Shown: positions 23,449-36,448, counted from the first letter of the stretch. The stretch is DNA of 64,000 nt from Selaginella tamariscina (GCA_003024785.1 PUQB01000329.1:62001-126000), one strand, 5' to 3'. The notes: a model not told the origin generated them from the letters alone. Numbers and translations: made by a program.

Positions 23449-24607
23449 GTTTTGATATGTGTCTAAGGTTTGCAGCGGGTTAGACTTTGTTTACTATGTG
23501 TTTTCTTTTTCTTGGGTTTTTATTTTTGGCTGTGGAAAAAGCAAAATGTATTTTGAGTTGGGATTTATTTTTTATATTCATTATATGTATTCTTATACTT
23601 TTGTAAAAAATACTTTAGCTTAAATTTTATTTAATATAACATATATTAACCTTTGTATTTACCCTACAAAATATTTATATATTTATCATACAATTGTTAT
23701 AGAGCATTAAAATAATTAAATATTTTTCAGTTTCATTATATTTTTATACATTATATTTTATGATTTATAGTAAACTATTTTATTATTTAGTTAGTTGCTA
23801 AACACTCTAAATAAGAAATTTAATCTTATAATATACAATATATAGTTTATGTACAATATATGATATATATTTATAATGAATTCAAAATTTATTATCTAAT
23901 AATCTATTGTTTTAAATTTTAATTAAATCAATTTTTATAAGTTGAAATTTTTAAACTAAATTTTTGAATAAAGTCCTGAATTTTAAATTTCAATGATAAC
24001 TTTTTAGATAATTATTTGAAGTAAATATAAATTTAAAGGATGTAGTCTCACATGTTCACAAAGGTGTATTTTGATGTGTTATAAATAAAATTATATTTAA
24101 TGAAAAAACTTTATTTTGTTATTGTGCTATTGAAAAACATATAAATTTATATTTATACACTGCAACATAAAAAAAAAAAATTCAATACGAACCAAACATT
24201 ATACATTATTTATATAATGATATGATATTATATAAGTTTAGATTATGCCATTTATACATTATATATACAATTAAACTTTATATTAATAGCATAAAATGTA
24301 AACTATATTAATGTATGTATGTATTTACTACATATCACATGAATAAAATGTCAATTAGATTATTGTTTTATTATAATTAATAAGTTAAAATATATAATTC
24401 GGTTATGGAAAATGACATATTTCTTATTTTCTGTTATCAAGTTTTTTTTTAATTATTAATATTACTTAATTATAAGTTTAAATAGCATTTTCAAATTATC
24501 ATTATATGTTACATTAATAATTTATAAATGTGACGTGTGATGATATAAAAGGACAAATTTCTAATATTTATTAATTTATTAATTTAGATTTGATAATAAT
24601 TATATAA

Positions 24608-25030
24608 ATGAAAGACCTTTAAGGTTAATGCATAAGATTTTTATAATTTTTTTTTATAATTTGTATATAAGGTTTTATATATTTTTTAATTTTTTGTGAA
24701 TTTTAATATTTATTAATTTATTATTTTTATATTAACTTTTATTTAAAATAAAAAAAATGTATACATAAAAGACCATTAAGGTTAATGTGTATTGTTTTAC
24801 ATGTTTTCTTAATTATTATATAAGTTTTAATATATATATATATATTTTAATTTTTAGTATTTATTAATTAAAACTTTTATATTGATTTTCACTTAAAAAG
24901 TAAGAAATACGTACATAAGAGACCTTTAAAGTTAATGCATATGGTTTTTATATTTTTTTTATTTATACACAAGTTGTTTATTTCTCTTGGTTTTTAGTAT
25001 TTAGTTTAATTTATTATTTAATACTTTATT
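24608..25030. repeat. Three ~155-bp tandem units
   Basis: AAAGACCTTTAAGGTTAATG-like sequence appears at about 24611, 24767 and 24917. Each is followed by a T-rich stretch and a TATTTATTAATT-type end. Confidence 0.75.
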
Positions 25031-25047
25031 ATAATTTAAAATGGAAA

Positions 25048-25124
25048 GCCGCATCACCTCCTTCCACATCACCTGCCATGTCACTTAAAGTGATGTGGCA
25101 GGTGATGTGGAAGAAGGTGACGTG
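25048..25124. repeat. 76-bp near-perfect inverted repeat
   Basis: Arms of about 38 bases around TCACTTAAAGTGA (centre 25087) differ at about four positions. The internal motif CCACATCACCTGCCA pairs with TGGCAGGTGATGTGG. It is GC-richer than its surroundings. It could be a small MITE remnant or a transcribed hairpin. Confidence 0.8.
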
Positions 25125-25399
25125 GAGGGATCGTCCCATGTTTTTATATTTTATTATTTTTTATAAATTAAGAAAAAAGGCTGTTATTAAAATATTAATA
25201 TAACACAACTTTCTTTATATTTAAAGCAGACGTTATGTTATGCATATAAGTACATGGATATATAGCATATAAGTAAATGAAAAGCATTAAATTTAACTCT
25301 CTTTTGTTAGTTATTTTATAATAATAAATTCATATTACAACAATCTAGAGATTATAATCTTTGTTAATTATAATTTAAGTTAATTTTTATTATTAATAA

Positions 25400-25405
<6 letters not shown>

Positions 25406-25454
<49 letters not shown>
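25406..25454. repeat. (TA)n microsatellite
   Basis: About 24 uninterrupted TA dinucleotides in AT-rich DNA. Confidence 0.95.
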
Positions 25455-25458
<4 letters not shown>

Positions 25459-26521
25459 GTGAAATTTTATAATATTATTAAGTTTCAAGGTAAACCAAAT
25501 CTGCTACTGTAAATAACAGTAACGCTAGTGGCTTATAATAATTTGAAAAATGTTAATCTTAGTATATTTTAGGAACATATTTTAGTTAAATATTAAATTT
25601 ATTAGGGATGGATAGACAAACACTATTGTTAAATTTTAATTCATTATTTTGTAACTACAGTTATTTTATTTTAAAACTTAAGAATACAATAATTTAAACA
25701 ATAAAAACTATATTAATATATCTTTAAAATAATATAAATTTGAATTTATTATTTCTGCAGAATCTCATATATATTGCTTTTTAAAATTTAATCCTATACT
25801 ATTTTTATAATATTATAAAGTTTGAAACATAATAATTTTGAAAATAAACCAAAATATATTAATAATATCTTAATAAAATATTTAAGGTTATTCTTGTACT
25901 GCATGATGTAATTTACATTATTATATTATGAAACAACACATTTCACGTGTGTATTTATACCCACAGCAAGTGGCTATGAGGTCATTATTTCATAATAAAT
26001 GGCGTCATTTTATGTAAATATTTTACAGCTAAGAATTTTCATAGAATTTGACATGAACACAAATTAAATATAACATCTTACTCTTATAATCTAAATAAAT
26101 AGACAAACATTATTCTAAAAACATATTTTAATGAATTATTTAATTTCTATTATTCTTAAAACTAATAGTTTGATGGTTTTAAGTCGGTTCTAAATCCTTT
26201 TAAACTTAAACTCACATCCATGTCAGTTTAAAGAATTTAAGAAAAAAAAAAACAATAAAAATATATTTAATAGATAAGCAAATTTACTCATAATAATACA
26301 TTATTGTTGGCAGTGATTAATTTCAAAGAAAAACTTTTTAAACTGTAAAAAAAAGAGTTCTTTTACAGTCACACGACTGTTAAATATATATTTATAGGGA
26401 TTTAAATTCACTAACAATATCAATATTTATTATACTATAGCTATCATTTTTAATTAATTCACTTTGAAACATATAAAAAGTACTGATAGACACACAAATG
26501 AAATTTATCAAGTTCAGGTAA

Positions 26522-27315
26522 TTAAAATTTCAGTGTAACCGCATCACTCAGTTTGCACCACATGCATCCATGACCATTATGAGATGCATGCCATGTGTTA
26601 TCTATCCAACTCCATTTATCCATCTTCTTCTCACTCTCACTTCTGTCAGGAACAAACACTACCACCATCTCAGGCTTATGCTCATCTCTTTGTCTACTCC
26701 ATATCAAGTAGTAATCCTCTGTTTGTGTCACATTAGGCACTACATCTTTAGGCATATCACTATACATTCTCTCCCACATATCATCTGGCATAACACCAAT
26801 AAGTTTCCCATCCTCAAACACCTCAAAACACCTTTTCAGAATGGTTACCTCGTAGTTTACTGCATGACTATGCCCAATATCAAGCCCCTATATACCAACC
26901 CAGAAACTGGATTCCAAAGCCAATACAAACTTGTTCCATAGGTAACCAACAAAACTTCATTCTTAGACGATGGTAAAATATCCAAATATTTCCATTCTGG
27001 GGTTTCTGGGATTTCAAAGCTAACCTTGTCTTGTATATTCAGTATGGGATTATACATGTATATCCACCCTCTCTTTATCTTCTTAGTCTTCTGTATCCAA
27101 GGTGAGCTTACCAGCCACGTCATTCGTTTAGTTTCCCTCCTCTCTCTAATCAACCAGTACCACTCACTGCAGACCAAGCGAACCCTAAACAGTGTCGTAG
27201 GTGGGCACCTTTGTAAGATCGCTGCCACTGTGTCAGTTGGTACATCTGTTCTTGGTGTGCTTTTGTTCTTCTTTCTTTGTGTTGCAGGTGTTTTCAACCT
27301 CCTCTTTGGTGCCAT
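26522..27315 (-). CDS. F-box protein (one-base break)
   Basis: ATG at 27315. A basic N-terminus precedes an F-box: DVPTDTVAAILQRCPPTTLF then RVRLVCSEWYWLI (about residues 24-57). F-box proteins recruit substrates to SCF ubiquitin ligases. The C-terminal part has ...YLDILPSSKNEVLLVTYG then LYWLWNPVSG, which fits F-box proteins with a kelch or associated domain but is not specific. The frame stops at 26860. One base added to the GGGG run at 26885-26888 continues it as YRGLDIGHSHAVNYEVTIL, then FEDGKLIGVMPDD, to a natural stop at 26522, giving about 264 residues. A homopolymer miscount is the simplest explanation. It is divergent with the ALS3-like gene, about 210 bp apart. Confidence 0.75.
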
Positions 27316-27524
27316 TGCAATGGAAACCCTAAAAAGAAGGGTTAGACTTTTTCTAGAGAATATTCTTCATATGCCTTAAAAAACCTTTAGTATATGTGTA
27401 TACAACATCATTCAAATATATAATTAAAAAAAACATATATTAATTAGATTGAAGTATATACTTTCGTGGAGTATTCTCATAAGTGGATGGAATATGCTTT
27501 ATCTTCTTATATTGAATGTGCAGT
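27316..27524. promoter_or_regulatory. Divergent promoter region, F-box / ALS3-like
   Basis: About 209 bp separate the two start codons, so both promoters must lie in this short AT-rich interval. No specific motif is called. Confidence 0.4.
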
Positions 27525-29538
27525 ATGGCTATGGCGGATATCTCCCGTGCAAAGACGGTTTTTCTAAAGCGTGTGCTTAATAAAGAGAAACCGAGATGGA
27601 GACACGCTAGATGCTCGACATTATGTGTAAGCGTATGTATGGAAACAGCTTTTTAAATGTTTTAATTTTTTATTCTATTAAACATATATTTCCCGTGCTA
27701 CTTACAAACGGATTTGTTGTAACGCACAGTATTTAACAACTTTAAATAACATATATATATATATAATATAGTTTTCTCCTAAATTCATATTTGTTATAAA
27801 ATAAATATAAATTTAATCATTTTTTGTAATTTAAAAGCCCAAGTGTTAACTGGTGTATATTTAAAACGGGGTATTATGTAAATATGACAGATTTCAATAA
27901 TATATATGTAATTTTTCTTTTAAGTAATGTATATCAACTTTAAAATTAACTCTTTTCTTATGGTAAATAGTAAATATAGTTTTATATATCATTATTTGTA
28001 TACATGTACACGTTTTATTTATATACTAAACAATTAATAATTTATATGCTTTTTAATGATTTATTTATTTATTTGTAGAATGCAGTTTCATTGGGAATTA
28101 TTAAGCAAACCGTACTCTCAAAAGAATGTGGGCGTCTTATTGGGACGTTTATACCAGTCGTTCTTGCAGTCGGAGTTTCACACAAGCTTGATATCGGATT
28201 CGAAGGGGATATTCTGGTATCAATATTTCGGTCTTCTATACAACTTGTAGGTCTGGGATATGCTCTCAAGTTTATATTCGAAGGGGACAAGACATATCTT
28301 TGCTCGTTCGCAATTTTATTCATGGTACACATTTATTATATATATATATATTATTTTTAAAATATTAATACATTATTTATACTGCATAACATCGGAGTTT
28401 AACAGTTGTTTCTAAAGTAATAATAATATAGTTTGTAGAGATGATATGTATATGCATGACATACACACATGTATATGGTATATATATAATGTAAATATTA
28501 TATATACACGTTATAAATTCTTAGTATGCATTGGGATTTAACAGTTGCTTCTAAAGTAGTAATTAGGTGTTTTTTTAATATTTATAAAAATGATATGTAT
28601 ATACACATATGTGTATATGTCTATATATAAACAGGTGTGTTTTGTCTAGCTTGTAGTGTCAGGACACACAGCAGGAGAGAGATCAAGAGAGCTACCGAAG
28701 AGCAGAATAATAGCAACTGCTTCACTCACAATTGGGGCACTTGGGACACTTGCATTGATGATATTATTGAATGTATATGATTTTAAGGCGCGGTTTATCA
28801 TTCCCACTGCAGGTTATGTTATTGGCAACTCCATGAGCATGGTTGGATCCACGCTAAACAGACTCCGCAATGACATATACATCAGTCAAGGCCAGGTATT
28901 TGTTTATATATTTATATATATATATATATAATAATTTATTTAATATATTAATAAATATTTAAAAAATAAATTTCAGATAGAAGTAGCACTTTCTCTGGGT
29001 GCAACTCCGGCACAGGCAGTCCAGCCTTATGTCCGTCAAGCAGTGTTGCAAGGAATGGGACCGATTGTGGACTCCCTTAAGACAGTGGGTTTAGTATCTA
29101 TGCCAGGCTCGATGACTGGTATGCTCATGGGTGGCTCTTCCCCGCTCGAAGCCGTTCAAATGCAGATTCAGGTATATATGTATATGTGTGTGTTTACATA
29201 TGTGTGTGTGTGTGCATGTGTGTATGTACACACGTTTCTGTAGATATTGAGTTCAAAGACTGTAGATAAATGATGTGTTTTTCTAAAAATATTCATTAAG
29301 AACAGCCTGCAACTCGCCTGCATGAAGTTGGAATCGCTAGTAATCGCCGTTATAGCATTTAAATTTTATACTGTTAATATTGTGTGTATATATATATATA
29401 TATATATATCTACAGGTGCTGTATATGTTACTTGGTGCATCGGCTTTGAGCTGCTTATTTGCATGTTTCTTGGGGTGGAGAGTACTGTTTTCCAAACATT
29501 ACCAGCTTGAGTTTGCTGATAAAAGGGTTCTTTCTTAA
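27525..29538 (+). CDS. ALS3/STAR2-type ABC transporter membrane subunit (UPF0014 family)
   Basis: Five exons, all of lengths divisible by three: 27525-27626, 28079-28324, 28650-28895, 28977-29171, 29416-29538, about 303 residues. The core has multiple hydrophobic segments and family-typical stretches: VSGHTAGERSRELPKSR, FIIPTAGYVIGNSMSMVG, ALSLGATPAQAVQPYVRQA, DSLKTVGLVSMPGSMTGMLM and GGSSPLEAVQMQIQ. These line up with Arabidopsis ALS3 and rice STAR2. Those proteins pair with the nucleotide-binding STAR1 to form a transporter for aluminium tolerance and root phosphate/iron responses. The bacterial relatives are FetB/YbbM. Exon 1 (basic, WRHARCSTLC) is assigned only from frame and a GTAAGC donor and is less certain. 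Introns start with TA/GT microsatellites. Confidence 0.88.
29305..29350 (+). pseudogene. Small-subunit rRNA fragment of organellar/bacterial type
   Basis: In the last ALS3-like intron, CCTGCAACTCGCCTGCATGA followed by AGTTGGAATCGCTAGTAATC and GCCG matches the highly conserved 3' region of 16S-type rRNA (plastid or mitochondrial). About 45 bases are preserved and the flanks are not rRNA. This is most likely a tiny nuclear insertion of organelle DNA. Confidence 0.75.
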
Positions 29539-30742
29539 CTTAAAGTACGTATGTATGTGTGTGCGAGTGTGTGTGCGCGTGTGTCGGGGTTTATATACCT
29601 TTTGTGTACAGGTGTTATATATACAATGCTTTCAGAGGCCCATTGAAGACAATATTTAAGTCCAGGATAACCAAATCAGACCATACATATAAATACTATA
29701 TGTTTATATACACAGTTTTTTCTTCTTACTGTTAAAGAATTTAATAATAAATCTTTATAAAATTGTTAAAAAATTGTTCAAAGAAAAACGAGGAATCTGT
29801 TCGAGAGATGGGCCTGGTATTTAAAACATTTTAATTATTAATAATTAAAATGTATTTATATCTGTAAAATTGTATAACACAATTATACATTATATTAAGA
29901 TAAAACTGGCAAATAAATATTAGAAACTAATAATTTTATCAAAATATATATTTAAAAACAAAATAGTGGTATTCTATATTTTTATATAGAGGATATGCTT
30001 GAACGTAAATAAAAATATGTAATACTGAATAAATAAATATAATCAATACCTATTCAATTCAATAAATGTTGTATGTATGTATTGTAGCATTAGGAGCTTG
30101 AATTCAATCTATATTTAATGTTTTATTATAATGATTATTAAATAATAATATATTTTAAACATATAAGAATTCAAATAATAATAAGACAAAGAAAATAAAG
30201 AAGAGATGTTTACCCCACCAGATTCCCAGTAAATATATGTGTTTTCAAAATATAAATAAATCAATATTTTTGAAATAAAACGATGAAACTATTGATGCTG
30301 AAAAATAAAATTAATATACATTCCTTAAAACTTGTCACGCACACATAATCTCTCTCTCTCTCTATATATATAATATAGTTGAAATTTCTTTATATGTCTA
30401 TATAGTATATATAAATTTTTAATATTGTATATTACTGAATACATATACATATTGGGATTATACATTAGAATGTATCATATATAAATATGTATCTCCCTAT
30501 ACAGACACCCTCAATCACAATTAATTAGATTAATTAATTAATTTTATATTATTTAGAGGATATAAAAAACATATTGTCTACACACACACATATATAAGAT
30601 TTAAGTAATCGTGAATCATGTGAGAATCTCTCAAATAGATAAAATATGCTTTCTTTCAAGAGGGTATATTCCATCAATTTAAATCTCTTTGAATATAATT
30701 TTTATTGAAATTCAAATTGTGAAACATTTGAATATAAAGTAT

Positions 30743-30785
30743 AGTTAATAAAGAGGAATCAAGATGGAACCACGCTAGATGCTGT
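30743..30785 (+). repeat. Decayed copy of ALS3-like exon 1 end
   Basis: GTTAATAAAGAGGAATCAAG followed by ATGGAACCACGCTAGATGCT resembles 27585-27625 of the ALS3-like exon 1 and is likewise followed by a TGTATG-rich tract. This points to a local duplication of the exon/donor region. Confidence 0.65.
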
Positions 30786-32540
30786 GTATGTGTATGTATG
30801 TGAGTGTACGTGTGTATAAATGTTTTGATTTTATATCAAAATTTTAAGACATCTTCAAATTTTGATGTATATTACTACAGTAATTAACTTCATTAAATTA
30901 ATTAGATACACTAAACTCGCCACCTACAACATATATTACTACTGTATATAAATCTACATGTTTTGATTCTGTATTCAAAAATTTAAAAGCATCTTCAAAT
31001 TTTGATTTAAATTTATGTATGTATATATAACTACTAACTGTACTAAATTAAAACAATTCTCTAACATTTAAATATATACATGAATAGTTAATTAAATGCA
31101 TGGTGATACTTAAATAATTGTATTATAAGACTGTTTTGTGGTTTATGTGTAGTATAAAAGCGTAGTATTTTTATATATAGGATATACTAGAACGTAAATA
31201 AATGTAATATTCATAATGAATAATACTTTTTATATCATCCAAATTCAATTCAGCAAGTATAAAATTGAATGTAATTTTATTAACAATACGTTGTCCTTAA
31301 AACATCCAAATTGAAAGCATTAAAATTGAAAAAATTAAATAAACATAAAAATACCAGCTTTATGGAACAGATTATTAAATATTTTAAACGTATAATGTAT
31401 GTATATTTAATTAAAATAAAAGCTTTTTACTTTAAAACCAGAATATATTTTCTTGTTGTAGGACATGTACACACACACACACACACACATGCACACACAA
31501 ATATACTTCAAGTACGTGTGCTTATATGCAACAAAGACATATATTTATTAACATTTTATAATGCCGTATACAAGAATGTATTTATGCATGAGTGCAACAT
31601 GTTTTTATATTATGCAAGAAAATATTCCTATAATCTCAAGTGAATCACTTAATTTATTATTGAGTGTTAATTAGATTTAATACGATTAATTATTTATATG
31701 AATCCATGTTCATATACTACATATAAACACTATCTATCAAATAAGATAGTTATTCTACAAAGACTTTTGAGGTCATTTTGCACAGTGTGTACACCCACGT
31801 GCACACACACACAACATATGCATAAGAATATGTAGATACACATATATACTAAGCTTCTTATAGTATATACACATGGCATATATATGAATGTTAGTTTTAG
31901 TAAACCACTAATATCGTATATGTAATGGGGACATTGATTAATTGATTGTTTTCTTAATGATAAAGCATACTTCAGGTTTTACAATTTTAACATAAAGCTT
32001 AGTATTATCTTATGAAAATACTCAAGTAATTTAAACATAAAAAGCTTAATAATAATATTAATGTTATAACAACTCCATCCTCGAAGAGATACTTGTGCGG
32101 GTGTATGAATTGTAATAAATTTGTTTTGTTTTATTAAATAACCTTATCTATAAAATTTATAAATTAATTAAACATAATAATTTATATATATAATGCATAT
32201 TACCTGATTCTTTTTGTCATACGCAAAGCCCACTATATGTATATTACACACACATTTACATGTATATATGTGTGTGTGATACAATGATATATGTATAATC
32301 TTTCGTGTTAACCTGTAAGTAAACATAAAATATTTTGAAAGTATAAGTTATAACAATTAACTATCTCATATATATGTCAAATGTATATGTTATACCACAC
32401 GTATATCATATGTTCATACACGTACACTTAGCATACACATGCACATATATATTATCCACATACGCACACACGTACACACATCGAGGCAAAAAATTTAATC
32501 TCACGTTGATGTGTTAAATTTTTATTTGCAGAACACACTG

Positions 32541-32574
<34 letters not shown>

Positions 32575-33863
32575 TGAGATATAAGTGACTATCACTCGTT
32601 CACACGCATTGCCTTGTAATTTTGAATGTTACTTCTGTATATATATGCAATATATAATATTTAGAAATATATATTGATATTTTTATAAATACGTATATTT
32701 TTATATAATAATAAAAAATTAAAAAATTATTAATAAATTTTAATTCATATGTTATTATTTTTAAGTGATCCAATTTAACATATACACATATTCATTATAC
32801 ATATATATGTAATAAAGCACACACATGTGTATTCATATTAAAAATTTAAAAACTTAAACATGTGTTCTCACCTTCTACAATTTTAACACTTTTAAATAAA
32901 TATACACGTATAAGTGCTGAATAAAATTTAAGTTGTTCAATTGGTATTCAAATCTCCTTACATTAAATATATAAGGTATTATTAATATATTTTAAGTTTC
33001 TTACTATTAAAATTTTAAAATTCACAATTTCAGTATAAATAATTTTGAACCATCCAATTAAGGTACATTCTACTTCATACAATATTATTAATATCTTTTA
33101 CTTAAAATTTTTCAAAATTAAAATAGATAGCTTTGAATAAACAATGTCTTAAAGATATAGTTTATTGCCCTTTTATGTTGAACATAATTTAAACATTTTT
33201 AAGAATACAAAGGCTAAATTAAAATCTATCATAAGGATATGCCTTAATGGTTTTATTTCATTTTCAAATTATAAAAAGTTCTACAGGTTTAACAATTAAT
33301 AAACATGTTTTACTTAAATTATTTAACTTTAAAGTTCAGTTGAAAGAAAATAAAATATCTTAAGTAAGGGGGTTTGGACATAATAATAATTGAATGTTTA
33401 TTTTTATTTAAAAGGTTTTAACAATGAATGTTAAAATCTTAGTAATATTTTAAATTTAAGGTACATAAAGTATATGTTGAAAATAAATTTACGTTTTATT
33501 TAAAATTTATAACATTAAAAAATTAAAATATTTTCATAACGTTCTATATTTCAAACATGTGTGTTTATTTAAATTATATATTAAAATTGTCATAACTTTA
33601 GCGTTGAAATACTTTATTACATGCATATATGTATTACATGTATTTATTATATATATAGACCTATATGTAAGTTTAGGGATATATATATATGACCATATAT
33701 ATATATAGACATATATATAAGTTTATTAAGTGACATCCATGCCCGGCATAAAGTATAATATGTAATTATAATCAACCTCAAAAGTAGAAAATAAAGTCAT
33801 AAAGTCAAAATTATAATAATTATGTTAAACTCACCATCCAATGATTTATATTCAACAGTTGTA

Positions 33864-33958
33864 TTAAGGATAACAAATTCAAAAGTTCAAACACTAGCTT
33901 AAATATAATTCTTAAGGATAACAAATTCAAAAGTTCAAACACAAGATTAAATATAATT
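33864..33958. repeat. 48-bp tandem duplication
   Basis: TTAAGGATAACAAATTCAAA begins at 33864 and again at 33912, with about 45 of 47 bases alike. Confidence 0.85.
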
Positions 33959-34243
33959 AAAAATTGGGTTAAGATAATAATTAAATAATAATTAGGTTAA
34001 GGGTAATTGGGTTAATTATTATTAACTCACCAGGTTAAATATAACAATTAAGTTAAATATTCATTAATTAATTACTAGTACACATTTTATATAGTTTTTA
34101 TTATTTTACGCAATAAAGAAATTTAAATTTAAATAAATTTAATTACTTATTTACTTATAACGATTATACGGAATAAAACCTTTTTAAGTTTTAAACACCA
34201 CTAAAGGGACGGAGGCACATTAAATTAGGGTTAGGATACGAGG

Positions 34244-35880
34244 ATGAAGCGGCAGAGAGCGCATGGCCCTAACGAGGAACACGGAGCGTGTAGGAGGCAA
34301 AGGATGGATGAGAATCGAGAAAAGACAGGTAATATTGAGGAAATTTTGGCAACTGAGAAAGAAGACATCCCTAATTGGGAAGCAAGGATGCAAATGGGAG
34401 ATGAGTACGACAATTTCAGTGTCGATGAATTATATAGAGAAAGTTCCCAGGAAATTGTGGCAAAGGGAAATCCTGAGAAAGAAGACATCCGTAACTCTAA
34501 AAGAGAACAGAAAGAAGACATTGAGCGTGAGTACGATAATTTAAGTGAAGACAGCGACAGAAAACGTATGCAAAGGATGGATGAGAAGGGTGAGTACGAT
34601 AATTTTAGTGAAGACAGCAACAGAAAACGTATGCAAAGGATGGATGAGATAGATGAGACAGAAGGAGAGCAGGAAATGGCAGATGAGGACGATAATTTAA
34701 GTGAAGACAGTGACAAGAAGGATGGATGAGAATGGTGATGAAACAGGTGAGACAGAAGAGAGCAGGAAATGGCAGATGAAGACGATGAGGACGATGATAA
34801 TTGTAATTACTTTCGGCCCAAGTTTAAAAGCAAGGCAGAGGAGGAGAGATTTAGGAGAGCTATGTGTGATGTTCAGGAGGAGACCTATAGGACCGAGGAG
34901 GTAGAGCAGGACAAAATCCTTGAGAGGAGGTTCTACAATAGGAGCTCTGTATGTGGTGTTCTGGAGGACTTTGGAGAGGACATTTTAAAGCCTTTCAGAG
35001 AGGGCAAGAACCGTGTGGTGATTGAGGAGGTACCTTCTGCCCTGGACACTTGCACTGGCTTAGCTCGCATAGCGCCAACCTACAGGTACGAGCAGATTGC
35101 GGTGAACTGGAGTGAGGTAGTCGGACACTCACCATTGGGCCGATAGCTGACACAGAGCATATGGAGTACGTCAAGGAGCTGCTGGGTCTTGCCGGGAGCG
35201 GTAATTCGATCTCATCCGGAAGAAGATGATCAAGTATTGCCTCAGGATCTTGCAGAACCTGACCTGGCCCGATGGCATGCCCTTGTTAAATGAGGCCCAA
35301 CTGGAGAGCACCTTGCTAGAGGTGGCTGCCAGAGGCAACCTGCGCAAGGGTAGTAGGGAGAGCAAGGTTGCTAGTTACGAGCGGGGTGTGCAGACGGTGG
35401 CAGCTTGGAACCTGGGAGATGTAAATGTGAGTTTCATAGATGACTGCCACTGCCATGGCAACGAAGAGCTTCTCAAAGATTTTACAGCGTGGTCCATCCA
35501 GGTTCTTACAGCGTTCGATCCACCATTATGTTATGAGCTGAACAAGCTGGACTTTGACACTGAAGATCTGTATATGGATTCCGTGCCTATGGCTTATCTC
35601 CATGTGGAGATGGCAGTTGTGGAAGGCATAGTTCGCCGTGGGGACAAGTCGCTGCAATGCCTGGGGACGTCACGACCGTGCTGTTATCAGTGCTACCAGG
35701 TCATCCACATCCTCAACGAGCATCACGGGTATAACATCCGAATCAAAGACTGTGGCATGGAGTTGAATGGTTCTGGAAGATACCGACCTGCCTCCGGATA
35801 TCAAGACGGATGTCCTGCATCGACTCCACCGTGCACTTTCCCGAGCCGTTTCCGACGCCTTGCAAATCTCTACTGCTTAG
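34244..35880 (+). CDS. Deaminase-like protein (OTT_1508-like signature) with acidic repeats, frame-broken
   Basis: ATG at 34244. The N-terminal ~190 residues are highly charged, with repeats of EYDNFSEDSNRKRMQRMDE. A middle region follows (KFKSKAEEERFRRAMCDV, then ...IGPIADTEHMEYVKELLG). The C-terminal domain has LHVEMAVVEGI (HxE, 35601-35609), then LGTSRPCCYQCYQ (PC..C, 35676-35693), and in shifted frames WFWKIP and DLPPDIKTDVLHRLHRAL ending at TAG 35880. HxE plus PCxxC with a downstream W-K-x-P fits zinc-dependent deaminases, closest in pattern to the OTT_1508-like family known mainly from fungi and some bacteria. Family assignment is inference; substrate is unknown. Frame changes near 34719, 34755, 35130, 35215, 35765 and 35780 are each one or two bases. 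The gene is either eroded or mis-sequenced, and fusion to acidic repeats is unusual. Confidence 0.5.
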
Positions 35881-36369
35881 ATAGTGTGCTACTACAATAT
35901 CAAAATATTATAATATGATGTTATAATTTTATTATATATTATTTTAACAATAATTTTATTGATAAATTGTAATACGCACACTGTTAGATAAATTTTTAAG
36001 TTTATTATAGTTTATTTTTATTTTAATTATTAATTTCTAAAATTTTATTATCTTTATTCATATATGTAAACACGGTACATTTTTAAAATATTACAAGTAT
36101 ATACTGTATCTTCATTATTTCCGATTTAATACAAAATAATGACCTTTAAGAATATAACCAACTCCTCTCAACACTCTGGTGTATGTGAGAGAGTGAGATT
36201 ATATATATATTTATAGGTGTACAGTTAATGTCTTTACATATGTAAAATATATGTAAGCCTGTGTGTGTAGACTTAAACAAAACATACACACACACTAGAT
36301 AATATAGCAGAATGTAGAGGTACCTAGACTACATATATTCACTCATGAATATAAAATTATAATGTAATA

Positions 36370-36448
<79 letters not shown>

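Larger units (their letters stand above)
23449..26521. other. AT-rich intergenic DNA
   Basis: No gene is supported. It contains the 150-bp tandem repeat, the 76-bp hairpin and a long (TA)n listed separately. The Alba 3' UTR presumably occupies the first few hundred bases. Confidence 0.7.
29539..34243. other. AT-rich intergenic DNA
   Basis: No gene is supported over 4.7 kb. It has scattered (CA)n tracts (31470-31490, 32544-32570) and TA tracts, plus the small repeats listed separately. Frames here are short and low in complexity. Confidence 0.7.

Noticed and set aside
34231-34716. Antisense Ser/Leu-rich 161-codon frame
   Set aside because: The complement of the acidic repeat region; no independent start context or domain.
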